This document shows, one piece after another, positions 1 to 9,098 of a stretch of 50,527 nucleotides of DNA (position 1 is its first letter; every line of letters begins with the position of its first letter). The notes below the pieces were generated by a model. The model ran no database searches. It had not been told where the DNA came from and saw only the letters and a list, made by a program, of their open reading frames with translations. The DNA comes from Verrucomicrobiaceae bacterium (GTDB lineage: Bacteria > Verrucomicrobiota > Verrucomicrobiia > Verrucomicrobiales > Verrucomicrobiaceae): positions 1-50,527 of the forward strand of contig JAEUHM010000042.1 of the NCBI GenBank assembly GCA_016795485.1. Direction: 5' to 3'. The position numbers were made by a program, and so were the translations under genes.

Positions 1-1
1 C

Positions 2-166
2 AATCCCATTGAGCGCTTCTGGCTCAGGCTCAAGAGCGACTACTTTGCCGACTTCTTCGCCAAAACCCCCGACCAACTCGAGGAGCGCATCATCCTCGCA
101 CTGCGCTCCTTCTTCCACACCCCTCTCCAAGTCGCTTCCAATTGCTCTATTTCGGCTAACTTCTGA
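2..166 (+). CDS. IS630-family transposase, C-terminal end (partial)
   Basis: This is an open frame entering from the left edge and ending at a TGA (164-166). The 54 visible residues begin NPIERFWLRLK, which matches the last block of the DDE domain of IS630/Tc1-type transposases, where the final catalytic Glu sits in an NPIE-W-xLK context. The rest (about 45 residues, with an FFAKTPDQLEERI segment) fits the usual short C-terminal tail. The start and the first two catalytic Asp residues lie outside the window, so whether the element is intact cannot be told. No terminal inverted repeat is evident in the 50 bases after the stop. Family assignment rests on the NPIERFW motif. Confidence 0.75.
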   Translation, partial: NPIERFWLRLKSDYFADFFAKTPDQLEERIILALRSFFHTPLQVASNCSISANF

Positions 167-217
167 GAGTCACTCTAAATCAGTTGCCGCTTCACTCTAT
201 AGATACAAAATATAGCT

Positions 218-472
218 ATGACAACGGCCAAGATTTTTCAGCATGGAGGTAGTCAAGCAGTGCGGCTTCCGAAAGCTTTTCGGTTTGACGCAAAAGAGGT
301 CCTGATTGAAAAGCACGGGCAAGAGGTCGTGCTTCGGCCGATTGGGCAACCAACGTTGAAGACCTTCAAGCAAATCGCCAAACACTTGGCAGAGCAGTTC
401 CCTGACGCGAGCGAGTTCCCAGAGCCTCCGCCGAGACCCAAGAAGCATGAGCGGTCCATTGTTGAGTTTTGA
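218..472 (+). CDS. vapB: VapB-type antitoxin (AbrB/SpoVT swapped-hairpin fold)
   Basis: This 84-residue protein should bind DNA through an N-terminal AbrB-like domain and neutralise the toxin with its C-terminal tail. The first 45 residues (TAKIFQHGGSQAVRLPKAFRF, then EVLIEKHGQEVVLRP) show the classic VapB pattern with the GxSQAVRLPK signature. The tail is acidic and proline-rich and ends SIVEF, like tails that thread into VapC. The stop is followed after 3 bases by the vapC start, so the two are certainly co-transcribed. Upstream is an AT-rich stretch with short inverted arms (CTATA at 197-201, TATAG at 211-215), a plausible autoregulatory site. Pair and order are the standard antitoxin-first layout. 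Confidence 0.9.
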   Translation: MTTAKIFQHGGSQAVRLPKAFRFDAKEVLIEKHGQEVVLRPIGQPTLKTFKQIAKHLAEQFPDASEFPEPPPRPKKHERSIVEF

Positions 473-475
473 TCT

Positions 476-892
476 ATGGCTTCAAATCTTGCTTATCTTC
501 TAGATTCCAGCGCCTGCATCCCTGTGTTGCGCAACAAGCTGGACCTGAGTTCACTTCCCTCACCAGCCAAGTGCGGGATTCCCATGATCGTAGCTGCTGA
601 ACTCTGGACTGGAGTAAAAAAGAGCCTCAACACCCATCCGCATCAGGCCGCCAAACTGGAGGCTTTTTTGTCAATGTTTCCGATTCGTGACTTTAACATG
701 AATGCCGCTCTCCATTATGCTGAAATCCGAGCAACTCTTGAGTCCAAAGGCCAGTCGATAGGGCCGCTCGACATGCTCATTGCTGCACAAGCTCGCAGTT
801 TGGGCGCTACATTGGTCACTGGCAATACGGCCGAGTTTAAACGGGTGCCTGGACTTAAGGTGTTTGCCATCGAAAAGACGTCAACTTATTGA
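476..892 (+). CDS. vapC: VapC-type PIN-domain ribonuclease toxin
   Basis: This is a 138-residue PIN-domain toxin, the normal length for VapC. These enzymes cleave RNA (tRNA or rRNA) with Mg2+ held by a cluster of acidic residues. The expected residues are visible: D10 in YLLDSSACI, E42 in AAELWTG, D99 in GPLDMLIAAQA, and the TGNTAEF motif around N117. All appear intact, so the toxin is probably active. It starts 3 bases after vapB. The stop codon lies inside a perfect hairpin (877-896) that separates it from the helicase gene, whose start is 33 bases downstream. Confidence 0.9.
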   Translation: MASNLAYLLDSSACIPVLRNKLDLSSLPSPAKCGIPMIVAAELWTGVKKSLNTHPHQAAKLEAFLSMFPIRDFNMNAALHYAEIRATLESKGQSIGPLDMLIAAQARSLGATLVTGNTAEFKRVPGLKVFAIEKTSTY

Positions 893-896
893 CGTC
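877..896 (+). promoter_or_regulatory. Perfect 8-bp stem-loop across the vapC stop
   Basis: GACGTCAA (877-884) and TTGACGTC (889-896) are exact reverse complements with a 4-base loop CTTA. The hairpin includes the vapC stop codon and ends 29 bases before the helicase ATG. It has no following T-run, so it is not a standard terminator. It could tune read-through or mRNA processing between vapC and the helicase. Confidence 0.5.
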
Positions 897-925
897 AGTC
901 TCTGACGCCATCAGATTCGTCAATT

Positions 926-3451
926 ATGCCTTCCATCACACAGATACTTGGTACGACCACGCTGCCACTCGTCGAGGACCACATTTATCCCAAACGCGAT
1001 GCTGTTTTTGCTCAAGTCCCTAAAGAGATCCACCCCGTTTTGTACCAAAGTTTGGACGCAACGTATCGCCGTGGATTGTATTGCCATCAGGCGAAAGCAA
1101 TAGACGCGGTGCTGGCGGGCGAAGACGTCTGCTTGGCTACCTCGACGGCCTCCGGCAAAAGTCTAGTATTCCAAAGCATAGCTTGTCACCTGGCGCTAAG
1201 TGACCCAAAAACGCTCGTGATCGCAGTTTATCCCGCCCGCGCCCTCGTGCAGGATCAACTGGTAAAGTGGCGGGGGATCGCGGGTCCACTGGGTGTTCGA
1301 GTCGGTCAGATAGACGGCAGTGTGAGCCTTAAGGAGCGCCAAAGTATCCTCGATACATCGTCGGTCGTCGTGATGACTCCCGATGTTGTGCATACCTGGC
1401 TACTGCGGACAGCGGCAACAAATCGGGCGAATCTCGAGCGCTTGCGACTTTTGGTTTTGGATGAAGCGCATGTGTATAGTGGTGCATTTGGGACTAACAC
1501 GGCGTATCTGCTGCGGCGTCTTGCTGTTTTGGCGGGGCAGCACCAGATCATTGCTTCAACTGCCACCATTGGACAGCCAGAGAAGTTTCTGCACCACTTG
1601 ACCGGCAGGACGTTTACGATGTTCACCAAGATCGACGAAGGTTCGCCCCTCCCGGAAAAACGTGTGGTGCTGAGCGAGGTCACCGGGCGCCAGGGCTTTG
1701 GCAAGATTACTGATTTGCTTCATCGGCTTGTCTCGGAGTATGAAGGCCGCTTTTTGGTTTTTGCAGACTCCCGCAGAATGGTAGAGACACTGACTCGTGC
1801 TACACTGAGATTGTCGGCCTCAGATCATCAGAAGGATGAAGCACAACACACCGATGCAGACACGCCTGAGCCGGTGGCAGAAATCCCAGGCTCTCTCATG
1901 CCCTACCGTAGCGGGTATGAGTCAGATGACCGTTATAAGATTCAGAAAGCTCTTGCTGACGGACGATTGCGTGGGGTCATCTCAACTAGCGCCCTCGAAC
2001 TCGGGCTCGATATTGGCGACATTGACCTAGTTGTGATGGTTGACACTCCACCTTCCATCCAAGCTTTTTGGCAGCGATTTGGCCGAGCAGGTCGAGGAGG
2101 GCGCCCTGGTGAGTGCTTGCTCATCGACAGCACTGGCACGGTGAGCGCTCAGGCCAATGGGTTATCCGGCTATCTTTCTCTGCCGCCCGAGCCGAACTAT
2201 CTCTATCTAGGTAATGAGGTAATGCAGTTTACAAATGCACTCGCTGCGGCACAAGAACTGCAAGCGGTCGGCAAAAGCGAAAGCTGCTGGGATCGCTTTC
2301 CAGAGTTACCCCTAAGTTTTCGAGAAATGCTGTCAAATGAGATAAATCCGGTTCGGATGGTGCCGGAAGATTTGTTCAACCTAAAGCAACGCGCTGAAAA
2401 CGGTGCGCACTTTGAGTTCCCGTTGCGCTCGGGGGGTGAGATCAATTTCAAGGTGAAGGAGCTGGTGGGCGAATCTCCGCTTGGAGAGCTTTCTCATGCA
2501 CAAATGGTCCGAGAAGCTTATCCAGGGGCTATATATCTCTATCAGGCATGTCCATACCGAGTAAGGCAGACCAGACTGAAAGACCGTGAGATCTTGTGCA
2601 GGAAGGAATATGGACGCTCCACTCAACCCATCACCCAAGTGATGGTATTCCCTAACATGGCCACGGCACGCCATCGCCGAGTTTCAGATCAGGGATTTCT
2701 CATGGAATGCGATGTCCAAGTCTCTGAACAAGTCACTGGTTTCATTGAGAAACGTGGAAATACATCTGAGACGCACAACTACGGGCAGGGTTCGCCGTGG
2801 TGGCAGAAACCTGTCAGACGCTTTCTACGTACAACTGGAGTACTTTGGCATTTTGATGGGTTTGACAAACTGCCCGCTGAAGCAGTCGAGTTTATAATTG
2901 ATGCATTTACCAGAGCACATGCAGTTCACCGTAGAGATTTGGGATTTGGCTCCTTCCAAGTCAATGTCTCGCCGCTCGGCCAAAATCCATGCAAAGGAAT
3001 CTGCATTTACGACAATGTAGCGGGCGGACTGCGTCTGACAGAAAAACTTGCCACTGACATTGAATTCATTCTTCGCGATGCAATTGAGGCAGCTGCTCAT
3101 GATGATGAAGCGCTGGTTCAAGCTCAGTTGCAGAGTTGCTTATCCGAACTCGAGAGACTGCCCGGGATGTCTAGTGCAAACGTCGTGGTTGCTAGTGATG
3201 GTTCAACAAGTGATGGATGGGTGGAACTAATTGCGCCAAATCAATCTGCCATGTTTACCGATGACGGATATGCCCAGGAAGTTGAAGTGTTGCGTTACTT
3301 TTGTTCTCCAACAGGAGGTATGCATTACGTCCTCAAGCATCCAAAGCCAGAGGTCGTTTGGAAAGTGCAAACTTCATGCGTCACGGCAATATATGGAAAA
3401 ACGCGAAAAGTTATCTACAACCCAGAAACTGGGGAGGAGAGGGCAATTTAA
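926..3451 (+). CDS. DEAD/DEAH-box helicase with DUF1998-type C-terminal region (MrfA/YprA-like)
   Basis: This is an 841-residue superfamily 2 helicase. Residues 50-60 resemble a Q-motif (LYCHQAKAID). Walker A is TASGKS (74-79), the DEAH box is 179-182 (LDEAHVYSG), motif III is STAT (211-214), and motifs V and VI are TSALELGLDIG and QRFGRAGRGG (about 354-392). The C-terminal half, with cysteines and CIYDNVAGG near 690-701, resembles the DUF1998/Zn-binding region found in MrfA-type DNA repair helicases and in helicases of some phage-defence loci. The length is somewhat above B. subtilis MrfA. No MrfB-like exonuclease or DISARM methylase lies nearby. The start follows vapC by 33 bases on the same strand, so read-through transcription is likely. 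Its role (repair versus defence) is inferred from family only. Confidence 0.8.
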   Translation: MPSITQILGTTTLPLVEDHIYPKRDAVFAQVPKEIHPVLYQSLDATYRRGLYCHQAKAIDAVLAGEDVCLATSTASGKSLVFQSIACHLALSDPKTLVIAVYPARALVQDQLVKWRGIAGPLGVRVGQIDGSVSLKERQSILDTSSVVVMTPDVVHTWLLRTAATNRANLERLRLLVLDEAHVYSGAFGTNTAYLLRRLAVLAGQHQIIASTATIGQPEKFLHHLTGRTFTMFTKIDEGSPLPEKRVVLSEVTGRQGFGKITDLLHRLVSEYEGRFLVFADSRRMVETLTRATLRLSASDHQKDEAQHTDADTPEPVAEIPGSLMPYRSGYESDDRYKIQKALADGRLRGVISTSALELGLDIGDIDLVVMVDTPPSIQAFWQRFGRAGRGGRPGECLLIDSTGTVSAQANGLSGYLSLPPEPNYLYLGNEVMQFTNALAAAQELQAVGKSESCWDRFPELPLSFREMLSNEINPVRMVPEDLFNLKQRAENGAHFEFPLRSGGEINFKVKELVGESPLGELSHAQMVREAYPGAIYLYQACPYRVRQTRLKDREILCRKEYGRSTQPITQVMVFPNMATARHRRVSDQGFLMECDVQVSEQVTGFIEKRGNTSETHNYGQGSPWWQKPVRRFLRTTGVLWHFDGFDKLPAEAVEFIIDAFTRAHAVHRRDLGFGSFQVNVSPLGQNPCKGICIYDNVAGGLRLTEKLATDIEFILRDAIEAAAHDDEALVQAQLQSCLSELERLPGMSSANVVVASDGSTSDGWVELIAPNQSAMFTDDGYAQEVEVLRYFCSPTGGMHYVLKHPKPEVVWKVQTSCVTAIYGKTRKVIYNPETGEERAI

Positions 3452-3761
3452 AGGCGTCCGTTTTTCGTTTGGAACGCGGAGGCCACGCTGGGAGTTTCCA
3501 AAAAGAGTAACACTGGTTGAATTGGGTGAAAGTGACACCGTTGAGTGTCAAGTCTATCAGACACTGCCAACTTGTGTCCGACCATTTGAGATGTGTTCAC
3601 GGCATTGATGAGTCCTCCCACCCAGACGTCGTTTCACGTCCGTTCCTGAATCAACATCTGGAGTCCACGCAAGAATGTCAATTTGAGACATTCTGTCATG
3701 GAGATTCCTCTTCGGTAAATCGCCTGGGGACCTGCGCTTTATCGGTCCTGTGGAAGAAAAC
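3452..3761. other. Gene-free gap between convergent genes
   Basis: No convincing coding sequence is seen between the helicase stop and the stop of the CoA-ligase gene. The stretch contains a perfect stem-loop (3672-3694) and a weaker 6-bp one near 3544-3565. Short reading frames here have no recognisable content. Confidence 0.6.
3672..3694. terminator. Candidate bidirectional hairpin
   Basis: AGAATGTC (3672-3679) pairs perfectly with GACATTCT (3687-3694) around a 7-base loop. It lies between two genes that end facing each other, which suits a shared terminator. The stem is only moderately GC-rich and no T-tract follows, so intrinsic termination would be weak. Confidence 0.35.
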
Positions 3762-5819
3762 CTAGACCACCACCACCAAAATCCTTGCATCCAGTGCCAA
3801 GACACCTCGGGGCGTAGCAATTAGGGGGTTGATGTCCATCTCAATGAACTGGGGATTTTGCGTAGCAACAGAAGCGATCTTGAGCAGAGCGTCGATCACG
3901 GCTTCGATGTCACAGGACGGGCGGCCACGGAGTCCTTGGAGGATTTTGAAAACACGGGTTTGTTGAATGCGCTGGCGCACTAACTCGGCATTGAGCGGCG
4001 GCAGAAGCAACACGGTGTCTTGCTGTACTTCAGCATCGATCCCACCAGAACCGAACAATAATACGGGGCCAAACTGTGGATCGCGACTGAACCCGCAGAT
4101 GAGTTCTACGCCTTTGTCGAGCACCATGCGTTGCACCGTCACGCCATCGAAGTCCGTTTCACTCACGGCACCGCGAATCGCATCCCAGGCTGCCATCACG
4201 GCTTCGGCACTTTCTAGGTTGAGGCGTACGCCACCAACGTCGGACTTGTGAGTGATTGTTGGGGATTGAAGCTTCAACACGACCGGGAAACCTATCTTTA
4301 CCGCCATGGACACCGCTTCTTCCCGCGTCTGAGCTTGATGAACCTCCACAGTGGGTATGCCCGCAGCGACCAACACTGATTTTGCCTCGGCTTCTGTCAG
4401 AACTCGAGCGGTTCCCTTGTCGATCAAGCAGGTGACGAGTTGACCCTCAGGAGTGGGATGATGAATCAATGTGCGCAAACGCTTCTGGCGCTCCCACATC
4501 AGGGCAAAGACGCGAGTGGCCTCGTCTGGATAATCAAAACACGGGATACCCGCTTGGATCAGCGCATCTCGTGCGGTTTCCACAGCAGCACTGCCCATCC
4601 AGCTTGCCAACACCGGCTTGTCGGTCGGTCCGACCAGTGCCTGTGCCACTTCCAGCGGCTTTGTCATGGCCTGCGGCGTCAGGATGGTTAGAACGCCATC
4701 AATGTTCGGGTCGCTGAGTACGATTTTTGTGGCTTGGCGAAAGCGCTCTGGATCTGCATCGCCTAGCACATCGACCGGATTGCCATGACTCCAGTGAGAG
4801 GGGAGGCAAGCGTCCAGCGCATGGATGGTTTCGGGCGAAAGCTCGGCAAGACTCGCCCCATGATGGACAAGTGCATCCACGGCGAGCGTTCCGGGGCCAC
4901 CGGCATTGGTAACAATCGCAAGTCGTGGCCCAGAAGGGAGAGGTTGCTTGGCGAGTACGTCCGCCATGTCAAAAAGCTCCTGGATGGTATCCACCCGCAG
5001 CACGCCACAGCGATCAAATGCAGCGTCCAGCACGGCATCACTGCCAGTCATTGCTCCTGTGTGCGAGGCGGCAGCGCGCGCGGCAGCCTCCGAGCGGCCT
5101 GTTTTGATCACGATGATCGGTTTGCGAGTCGCCACAGCTTGAGCGGCGCGCATGAAACTGGCGGCATCACCCACAGACTCCATGTAGATGAGAATGCTAT
5201 GCGTTTGTGGATCGTCACCGAAGTATCGAATCAAATCTCCCCAGCCCACATCAGCCATGGAGCCGGTGGAAACAAATCCGCTGAACCCAACCTGCTGCTT
5301 AAAGCTCCAATCTAACAGGGCTGTGCAAAGAGCTCCGCTTTGACTGAGCAAGGCAATACGTCCAGGCCGAGCCATAGCAGTGGCAAACGTTGCGTTCAGA
5401 CCCAGATGCGGTGCCATAAGCCCAAGGCAGTTGGGGCCGATCACGCGAATGCCACACCCGCGCGCCTCAGCCATCACCGCTTCCTCAAGCTCGCGGCCTT
5501 TGGGACCTGTTTCCTTGAAGCCTGCCGTGATGATGATGGCAGCCTTTGCGCCACGCTTGCTGCTCTCACGAATCACCGACCGCACCTTCTCCGCAGGCAC
5601 GGCTATAACCACCAGATCGATGTCTTCGGGAACGGATTGGAGATCCGGCCACGCCCGAATACCACAGACCTCACTACGCTTTGGGTTGATGGGATAAAAT
5701 TGGCCAGGGAAAGCCTGGAGATTCTCCGTCAAGGCCCGGCCAACGCTGCCCTCGCGCTCTGTCGCTCCAACAAGGGCGATGGAGGCGGGCGTGAAGAAGG
5801 CAGACAGATCGGCGAACAT
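3762..5819 (-). CDS. Acetate/acyl-CoA ligase (ADP-forming), alpha-beta fusion
   Basis: This 685-residue NDP-forming acyl-CoA synthetase interconverts an acyl-CoA plus ADP and phosphate with the free acid plus ATP, probably in the cytoplasm. An N-terminal CoA-binding Rossmann domain (from about residue 5, SIALVGATEREGSVG) includes IGPNCLG (127-133). It is followed by succinyl-CoA-ligase-like domains with the phospho-histidine loop SHTGAMTGSD (H253). The C-terminal third (about 465-685) is an ATP-grasp_5 domain with GFPVVLKLQSPTITHKSDVGG. Both halves are present in one chain, as in many bacterial fused enzymes, and no GNAT (acetyltransferase) extension is present. The start lies 7 bases after the stop of the upstream FAD oxidoreductase, suggesting one transcript. 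The exact acid substrate cannot be read from sequence. Confidence 0.88.
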   Translation of the reverse strand: MFADLSAFFTPASIALVGATEREGSVGRALTENLQAFPGQFYPINPKRSEVCGIRAWPDLQSVPEDIDLVVIAVPAEKVRSVIRESSKRGAKAAIIITAGFKETGPKGRELEEAVMAEARGCGIRVIGPNCLGLMAPHLGLNATFATAMARPGRIALLSQSGALCTALLDWSFKQQVGFSGFVSTGSMADVGWGDLIRYFGDDPQTHSILIYMESVGDAASFMRAAQAVATRKPIIVIKTGRSEAAARAAASHTGAMTGSDAVLDAAFDRCGVLRVDTIQELFDMADVLAKQPLPSGPRLAIVTNAGGPGTLAVDALVHHGASLAELSPETIHALDACLPSHWSHGNPVDVLGDADPERFRQATKIVLSDPNIDGVLTILTPQAMTKPLEVAQALVGPTDKPVLASWMGSAAVETARDALIQAGIPCFDYPDEATRVFALMWERQKRLRTLIHHPTPEGQLVTCLIDKGTARVLTEAEAKSVLVAAGIPTVEVHQAQTREEAVSMAVKIGFPVVLKLQSPTITHKSDVGGVRLNLESAEAVMAAWDAIRGAVSETDFDGVTVQRMVLDKGVELICGFSRDPQFGPVLLFGSGGIDAEVQQDTVLLLPPLNAELVRQRIQQTRVFKILQGLRGRPSCDIEAVIDALLKIASVATQNPQFIEMDINPLIATPRGVLALDARILVVVV

Positions 5820-5826
5820 CCAAATG

Positions 5827-7884
5827 CTACTTCACCTCGACAAATTGAACCGCATCAATGATGACGTGACCATTGGTGCCCTGATTGCTTATCTCGACGA
5901 AGCCAGCTTTGCCTGCTGTGAAATCAAACTCTCCCAAAACGTGCATATTGAAGTCAGCCTCAGGCTTCTTCTTCTGGTTCACGGTGACTTTGGCATCGCC
6001 AGCCGCGTGGTGAATGGTCACGGGAACGTTCGTGGCGCGATTTCCATTGACGCTATAAGAGACCGACACCTTGTATTTGCCAGCCTTGGGTAGATCAGGC
6101 GTGAACTTAGCCTTGGATTCGCCTTTGAGTTGATCACTGTCGTGGCGATAACCCGCACCAATGTAGCCCGGTGTCGTGTGGCCTTCGGATTCAAAGCCTG
6201 TGCGCTCAGCCTCGCTATCATCCACGACAATGCCAGGCAGCTTGGCCTGGTCCCATCCCACGATGTCTGGCATTGGCGGAGATTCGAAGTCCAGCACTTG
6301 TTTGTCAGCCAAAAGGCGCTCTTTGAGCTTGGCGTAGTCGATGCCCTGGACGGTAGTGCCGCTCTCGATGGCCAAAATGGCAGCACTGGCCGCGCTTTGG
6401 CCCATCACCATGAACACTGGCTCCATGCGGATGCTTCCATAGGAGATATGACTCGCGCTGAGGCACACTGGAACTAACAGGTTGGTGCATTCGGATGCTT
6501 TGGGCCTAATGCTGCGGTAACTGACCGGATAGGGACGACTGCTGACTTGAACATCTCCCTCGTTGCGCACAAAACCTTCTTTGGTGACGTAACGTTGGAT
6601 GTTGTGGCTGTCCATATTGTAGGCACCCATGCCCACGCTATCTTCTACGACTTCTTTGCGCTTGCAGTTCTTCTCCGTCATCACGTAATCGCTGATCATG
6701 CGGCGTGCTTCCCTTACATACATCTGCCGAGGCCAGTTGTTGTTGTCCAGGAACTCATCCTTGGCCAAACCGAGCTTCTGAAATGCTTCACGAATCTTCT
6801 CCGGCACGCGCGGATGATGCGCGTAAGTCCACATGAGTCCCTTCTGCCAGTCTTCATGTGCCTGCCAAATCTTTGCCCGGGTTTCATAGTCAGCTTCAGG
6901 GTAGTCCCAGTTTTGGCCGATGAAGTCAGTGCTGATGGCAAAGTTGTTGTTCGTGTCTGTTTTGCGATTCGGCATCCACGCTGGTGCCCATGAGATGCGC
7001 ATGTCGCCGGCCTCGACATTTCGTAAAGCCAACTCGAACCACTTCTCATCGTAGTTGGCGGGCTTTTCCCAATCACGGCGATTCTCCGGCACGTCCGTCG
7101 TACACATGCGGAAGTTGTAAGCCTGCACTTTCTTGTCACCGCTGAACTCCACGCCTGGCTCCTTCTCGATGCCCGGCAGCAGACCGCTGGAAGGGTCGCC
7201 CTTGTTTACATACGGGTCCACGTCTTTCACGAACTGATGGTGTTTGCTGTGACCTACCTGCACTCCGTTGAGCGTCTCGCCATACACGCTGTTGGCCTCA
7301 CGACCGACGTGATAGCTCACACCCGCCTTGGCCATGAGATCGCCCTCATAAGTGGCATCAATGAACATCTTGCCCTCAAACTCGCGTCCACTCTCCATGA
7401 TGATCTTCACGATCTTCGTCCCGTCTTTGACCACGCCTTTTTTTAGATCAAGCCGCTCGCCGAACACCACCGTCACTTTGTCTCCAGCGGCCTTAAGCAT
7501 CGCATCATAAATCTCGGTGGCTGCGTGCGGCTCAAAGGTCCACATCGTGTCCTCACTGCCCGAGTTGCCATGATGCTTCTTGGCAAAGTAGTCCTCGCGC
7601 GTCTGCTGCTTCCACTTGGCTGCGTCTGAGTAATACTTGAAGACATTGGCATAAAACTCCCGCGACATGCCACCGATGGCCCGCTTGTTCCCAATATCAG
7701 TTGCGCCCAACCCGCCGGTAGTCAGACCGCCGAGGAACTTCGTTGGCTCAATCAAAACGGCCGTCCTCCCCTGCCGAGCTGTTTGAATCGCTGCCGTGAT
7801 GCCACCCGAGGTGCCACCGTAGATGACGATGTCAGCGGCGTGAGATAAGGAAGTAAGGAGAAGCAGAAGGGCGATTTTCTTCAT
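5827..7884 (-). CDS. Exported FAD-dependent oxidoreductase with golvesin-like C-terminal domain
   Basis: This is a 685-residue protein from the chosen start. That start is preferred over an in-frame ATG 19 codons upstream because it opens directly with a signal peptide (MKKIALLLLLTSLSHA). Then comes an FAD-binding dinucleotide fold, ADIVIYGGTSGGITAAIQ, followed by EPTKFLGGLTTGG, typical of the FAD_oxidored (PF12831) family. A later AARRMISDYVM-like block (VREARRMISDYVMTEKN) and SYRSIRPKASECTNLLVPVCLSASHISYGSIRMEP belong to the same family. The last 135 residues (VVDDSEAERTGF onward to DAVQFVEV) look like the beta-sandwich golvesin/xanthan lyase C-terminal domain, probably a carbohydrate-binding module. 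It should act in the periplasm or outside the cell. Substrate unknown. It precedes the acyl-CoA ligase gene by 7 bases. Confidence 0.85.
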   Translation of the reverse strand: MKKIALLLLLTSLSHAADIVIYGGTSGGITAAIQTARQGRTAVLIEPTKFLGGLTTGGLGATDIGNKRAIGGMSREFYANVFKYYSDAAKWKQQTREDYFAKKHHGNSGSEDTMWTFEPHAATEIYDAMLKAAGDKVTVVFGERLDLKKGVVKDGTKIVKIIMESGREFEGKMFIDATYEGDLMAKAGVSYHVGREANSVYGETLNGVQVGHSKHHQFVKDVDPYVNKGDPSSGLLPGIEKEPGVEFSGDKKVQAYNFRMCTTDVPENRRDWEKPANYDEKWFELALRNVEAGDMRISWAPAWMPNRKTDTNNNFAISTDFIGQNWDYPEADYETRAKIWQAHEDWQKGLMWTYAHHPRVPEKIREAFQKLGLAKDEFLDNNNWPRQMYVREARRMISDYVMTEKNCKRKEVVEDSVGMGAYNMDSHNIQRYVTKEGFVRNEGDVQVSSRPYPVSYRSIRPKASECTNLLVPVCLSASHISYGSIRMEPVFMVMGQSAASAAILAIESGTTVQGIDYAKLKERLLADKQVLDFESPPMPDIVGWDQAKLPGIVVDDSEAERTGFESEGHTTPGYIGAGYRHDSDQLKGESKAKFTPDLPKAGKYKVSVSYSVNGNRATNVPVTIHHAAGDAKVTVNQKKKPEADFNMHVLGEFDFTAGKAGFVEISNQGTNGHVIIDAVQFVEVK

Positions 7885-7992
7885 GGGTATTTCGTGTCGA
7901 GTGGGGCAGACTAAAACGCGGATCATCGCTGAAAACCTCAAGAAATCATCAAGCCGTTGATCTTGGGTGCAGAAGGAGATATCGGGTGAGTT

Positions 7993-8361
7993 ATGCGGTC
8001 CATGGAACCAGCTCTCCGCGTCCTTACCGCCCTAATTTGGCTTGCCAATGGCCTTTGGGCGAAAGTGCTCGGCGGTGTGCCGCGGCATCTTGAAATCGTT
8101 GGGCGTCTGTTTGGCGATAAGTGGGCTGGCCTGATCATGATGTTCATAGGACTCGCGGAGGTGGTGATGGCAGCTTGGGTTTGGAGCCGTTGGCGTGTGC
8201 GGTTTTGCACGATGACCCAAATCGTTGTGGTGATGGCGATGAATGTGATTGAGCAAGCGCTGACGCGTGATCTGCTGCTTTGGGGGCCGATGAATATCGT
8301 CTATGCAGCTCTGTTCTGCGCCATCGTAGCGTACCACGGATTCAAACTCTCCAAAGCATGA
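7993..8361 (+). CDS. DoxX-like membrane protein
   Basis: This 122-residue protein has four likely membrane helices (about 5-25, 45-65, 72-90, 96-118). Its pattern (LTALIWLANGLWAKVLG at the N-terminus, GLIMMFIGLAEVVMAAWVW in the middle) fits the DoxX_3 family of small quinone-pathway-like membrane proteins. In many genomes such genes sit next to DUF2071 genes, as here. The TGA overlaps the next ATG (ATGA at 8358-8361), so translation of the two is coupled. Molecular role unknown. Confidence 0.75.
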   Translation: MRSMEPALRVLTALIWLANGLWAKVLGGVPRHLEIVGRLFGDKWAGLIMMFIGLAEVVMAAWVWSRWRVRFCTMTQIVVVMAMNVIEQALTRDLLLWGPMNIVYAALFCAIVAYHGFKLSKA

Positions 8362-9098
8362 ACTTGCGGCACCATCCATTTGCGGTAGAGGCCTTTTTCG
8401 ACGCTTCTGTGGTGCTGACTTATGCCGTCGACGTGGAAGAAGCGCGGCAATGGGTTCCGCCGTGCGTGGAACTGGATCTGCTGGATGATCAAACGGCCTT
8501 TTTCGCAGTTGCGATGGTGACCACTCGACATCTGAGGCCTGCAGGATTTCCGAAGTGGTTCGGGCAAGACTTCTTTCTCACGGGCTACCGGCTTTTTGTT
8601 CGCTATCGCGCCCAGAACGGCCGGAGTCTTCGTGGTCTGTATATCTTGAGAAGCGAGACTGACCGCTGGCGCATGGTCTTGCTTGGTAATCTGTTCACTC
8701 AATATCAATACCATCATGTCAAAACGTCGGTCGATGCATTTTGGCCGTGTTGGAGTGTTAACTGCAGGGGTTCGGGTTTGGAGGTGGCCATCAAAACAAC
8801 GAACGATGAAGAGCCACCGTTGCCAGCGGGAAGTCCGTTTAGAGACTGGCATCAAGCGCGGCTTTTCGCTGGTCCCATGCCCTTCACTTTTAGTTTTGAT
8901 TCAAAGAAATCCAGGGTGGTGATTGTAGAAGGTCAACGAGAGACCTGGAAACCAAGACCGGTATTGGTGGAAAAGGCAAAAGTGGGCTTCATCGAAGAAA
9001 TGGGCTGGAAGACGGCGCGGCTTGCCAGTGCCTTTGTCGTTCGAAACGTGCCATATCGCTGGAAGGCAGGGAGAATCGAGACTTGGAGCCCAGGATGA
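8358..9098 (+). CDS. DUF2071 family protein (YqjF-like)
   Basis: This 246-residue soluble protein has the DUF2071/YqjF acetoacetate-decarboxylase-like fold features: the N-terminal LTYAVDVEEARQWVPPCVELD segment and a central FLTGYRLFVRYRAQNGRSLRGLYILRSETD segment split over two strands. The start at 8358 is chosen because it overlaps the DoxX-like stop (ATGA). A longer in-frame extension to 8280 would run inside the upstream gene. The stop overlaps the next start in the same way (9095-9098). Family function is not established. Confidence 0.75.
   Translation: MNLRHHPFAVEAFFDASVVLTYAVDVEEARQWVPPCVELDLLDDQTAFFAVAMVTTRHLRPAGFPKWFGQDFFLTGYRLFVRYRAQNGRSLRGLYILRSETDRWRMVLLGNLFTQYQYHHVKTSVDAFWPCWSVNCRGSGLEVAIKTTNDEEPPLPAGSPFRDWHQARLFAGPMPFTFSFDSKKSRVVIVEGQRETWKPRPVLVEKAKVGFIEEMGWKTARLASAFVVRNVPYRWKAGRIETWSPG

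Noticed and set aside
926..3451. A complete DISARM or similar multi-gene defence system around the helicase
   Set aside because: No DNA methyltransferase, DrmB-like separate gene or phospholipase D gene accompanies it; only vapBC is adjacent.
3231..3765. Short plus-strand frames after the helicase
   Set aside because: No recognisable content or ribosome site; overlap the helicase end or the intergenic gap.
5340..5861. 173-residue plus-strand frame over the acyl-CoA ligase start
   Set aside because: Shadow of a clearly recognised gene on the other strand.
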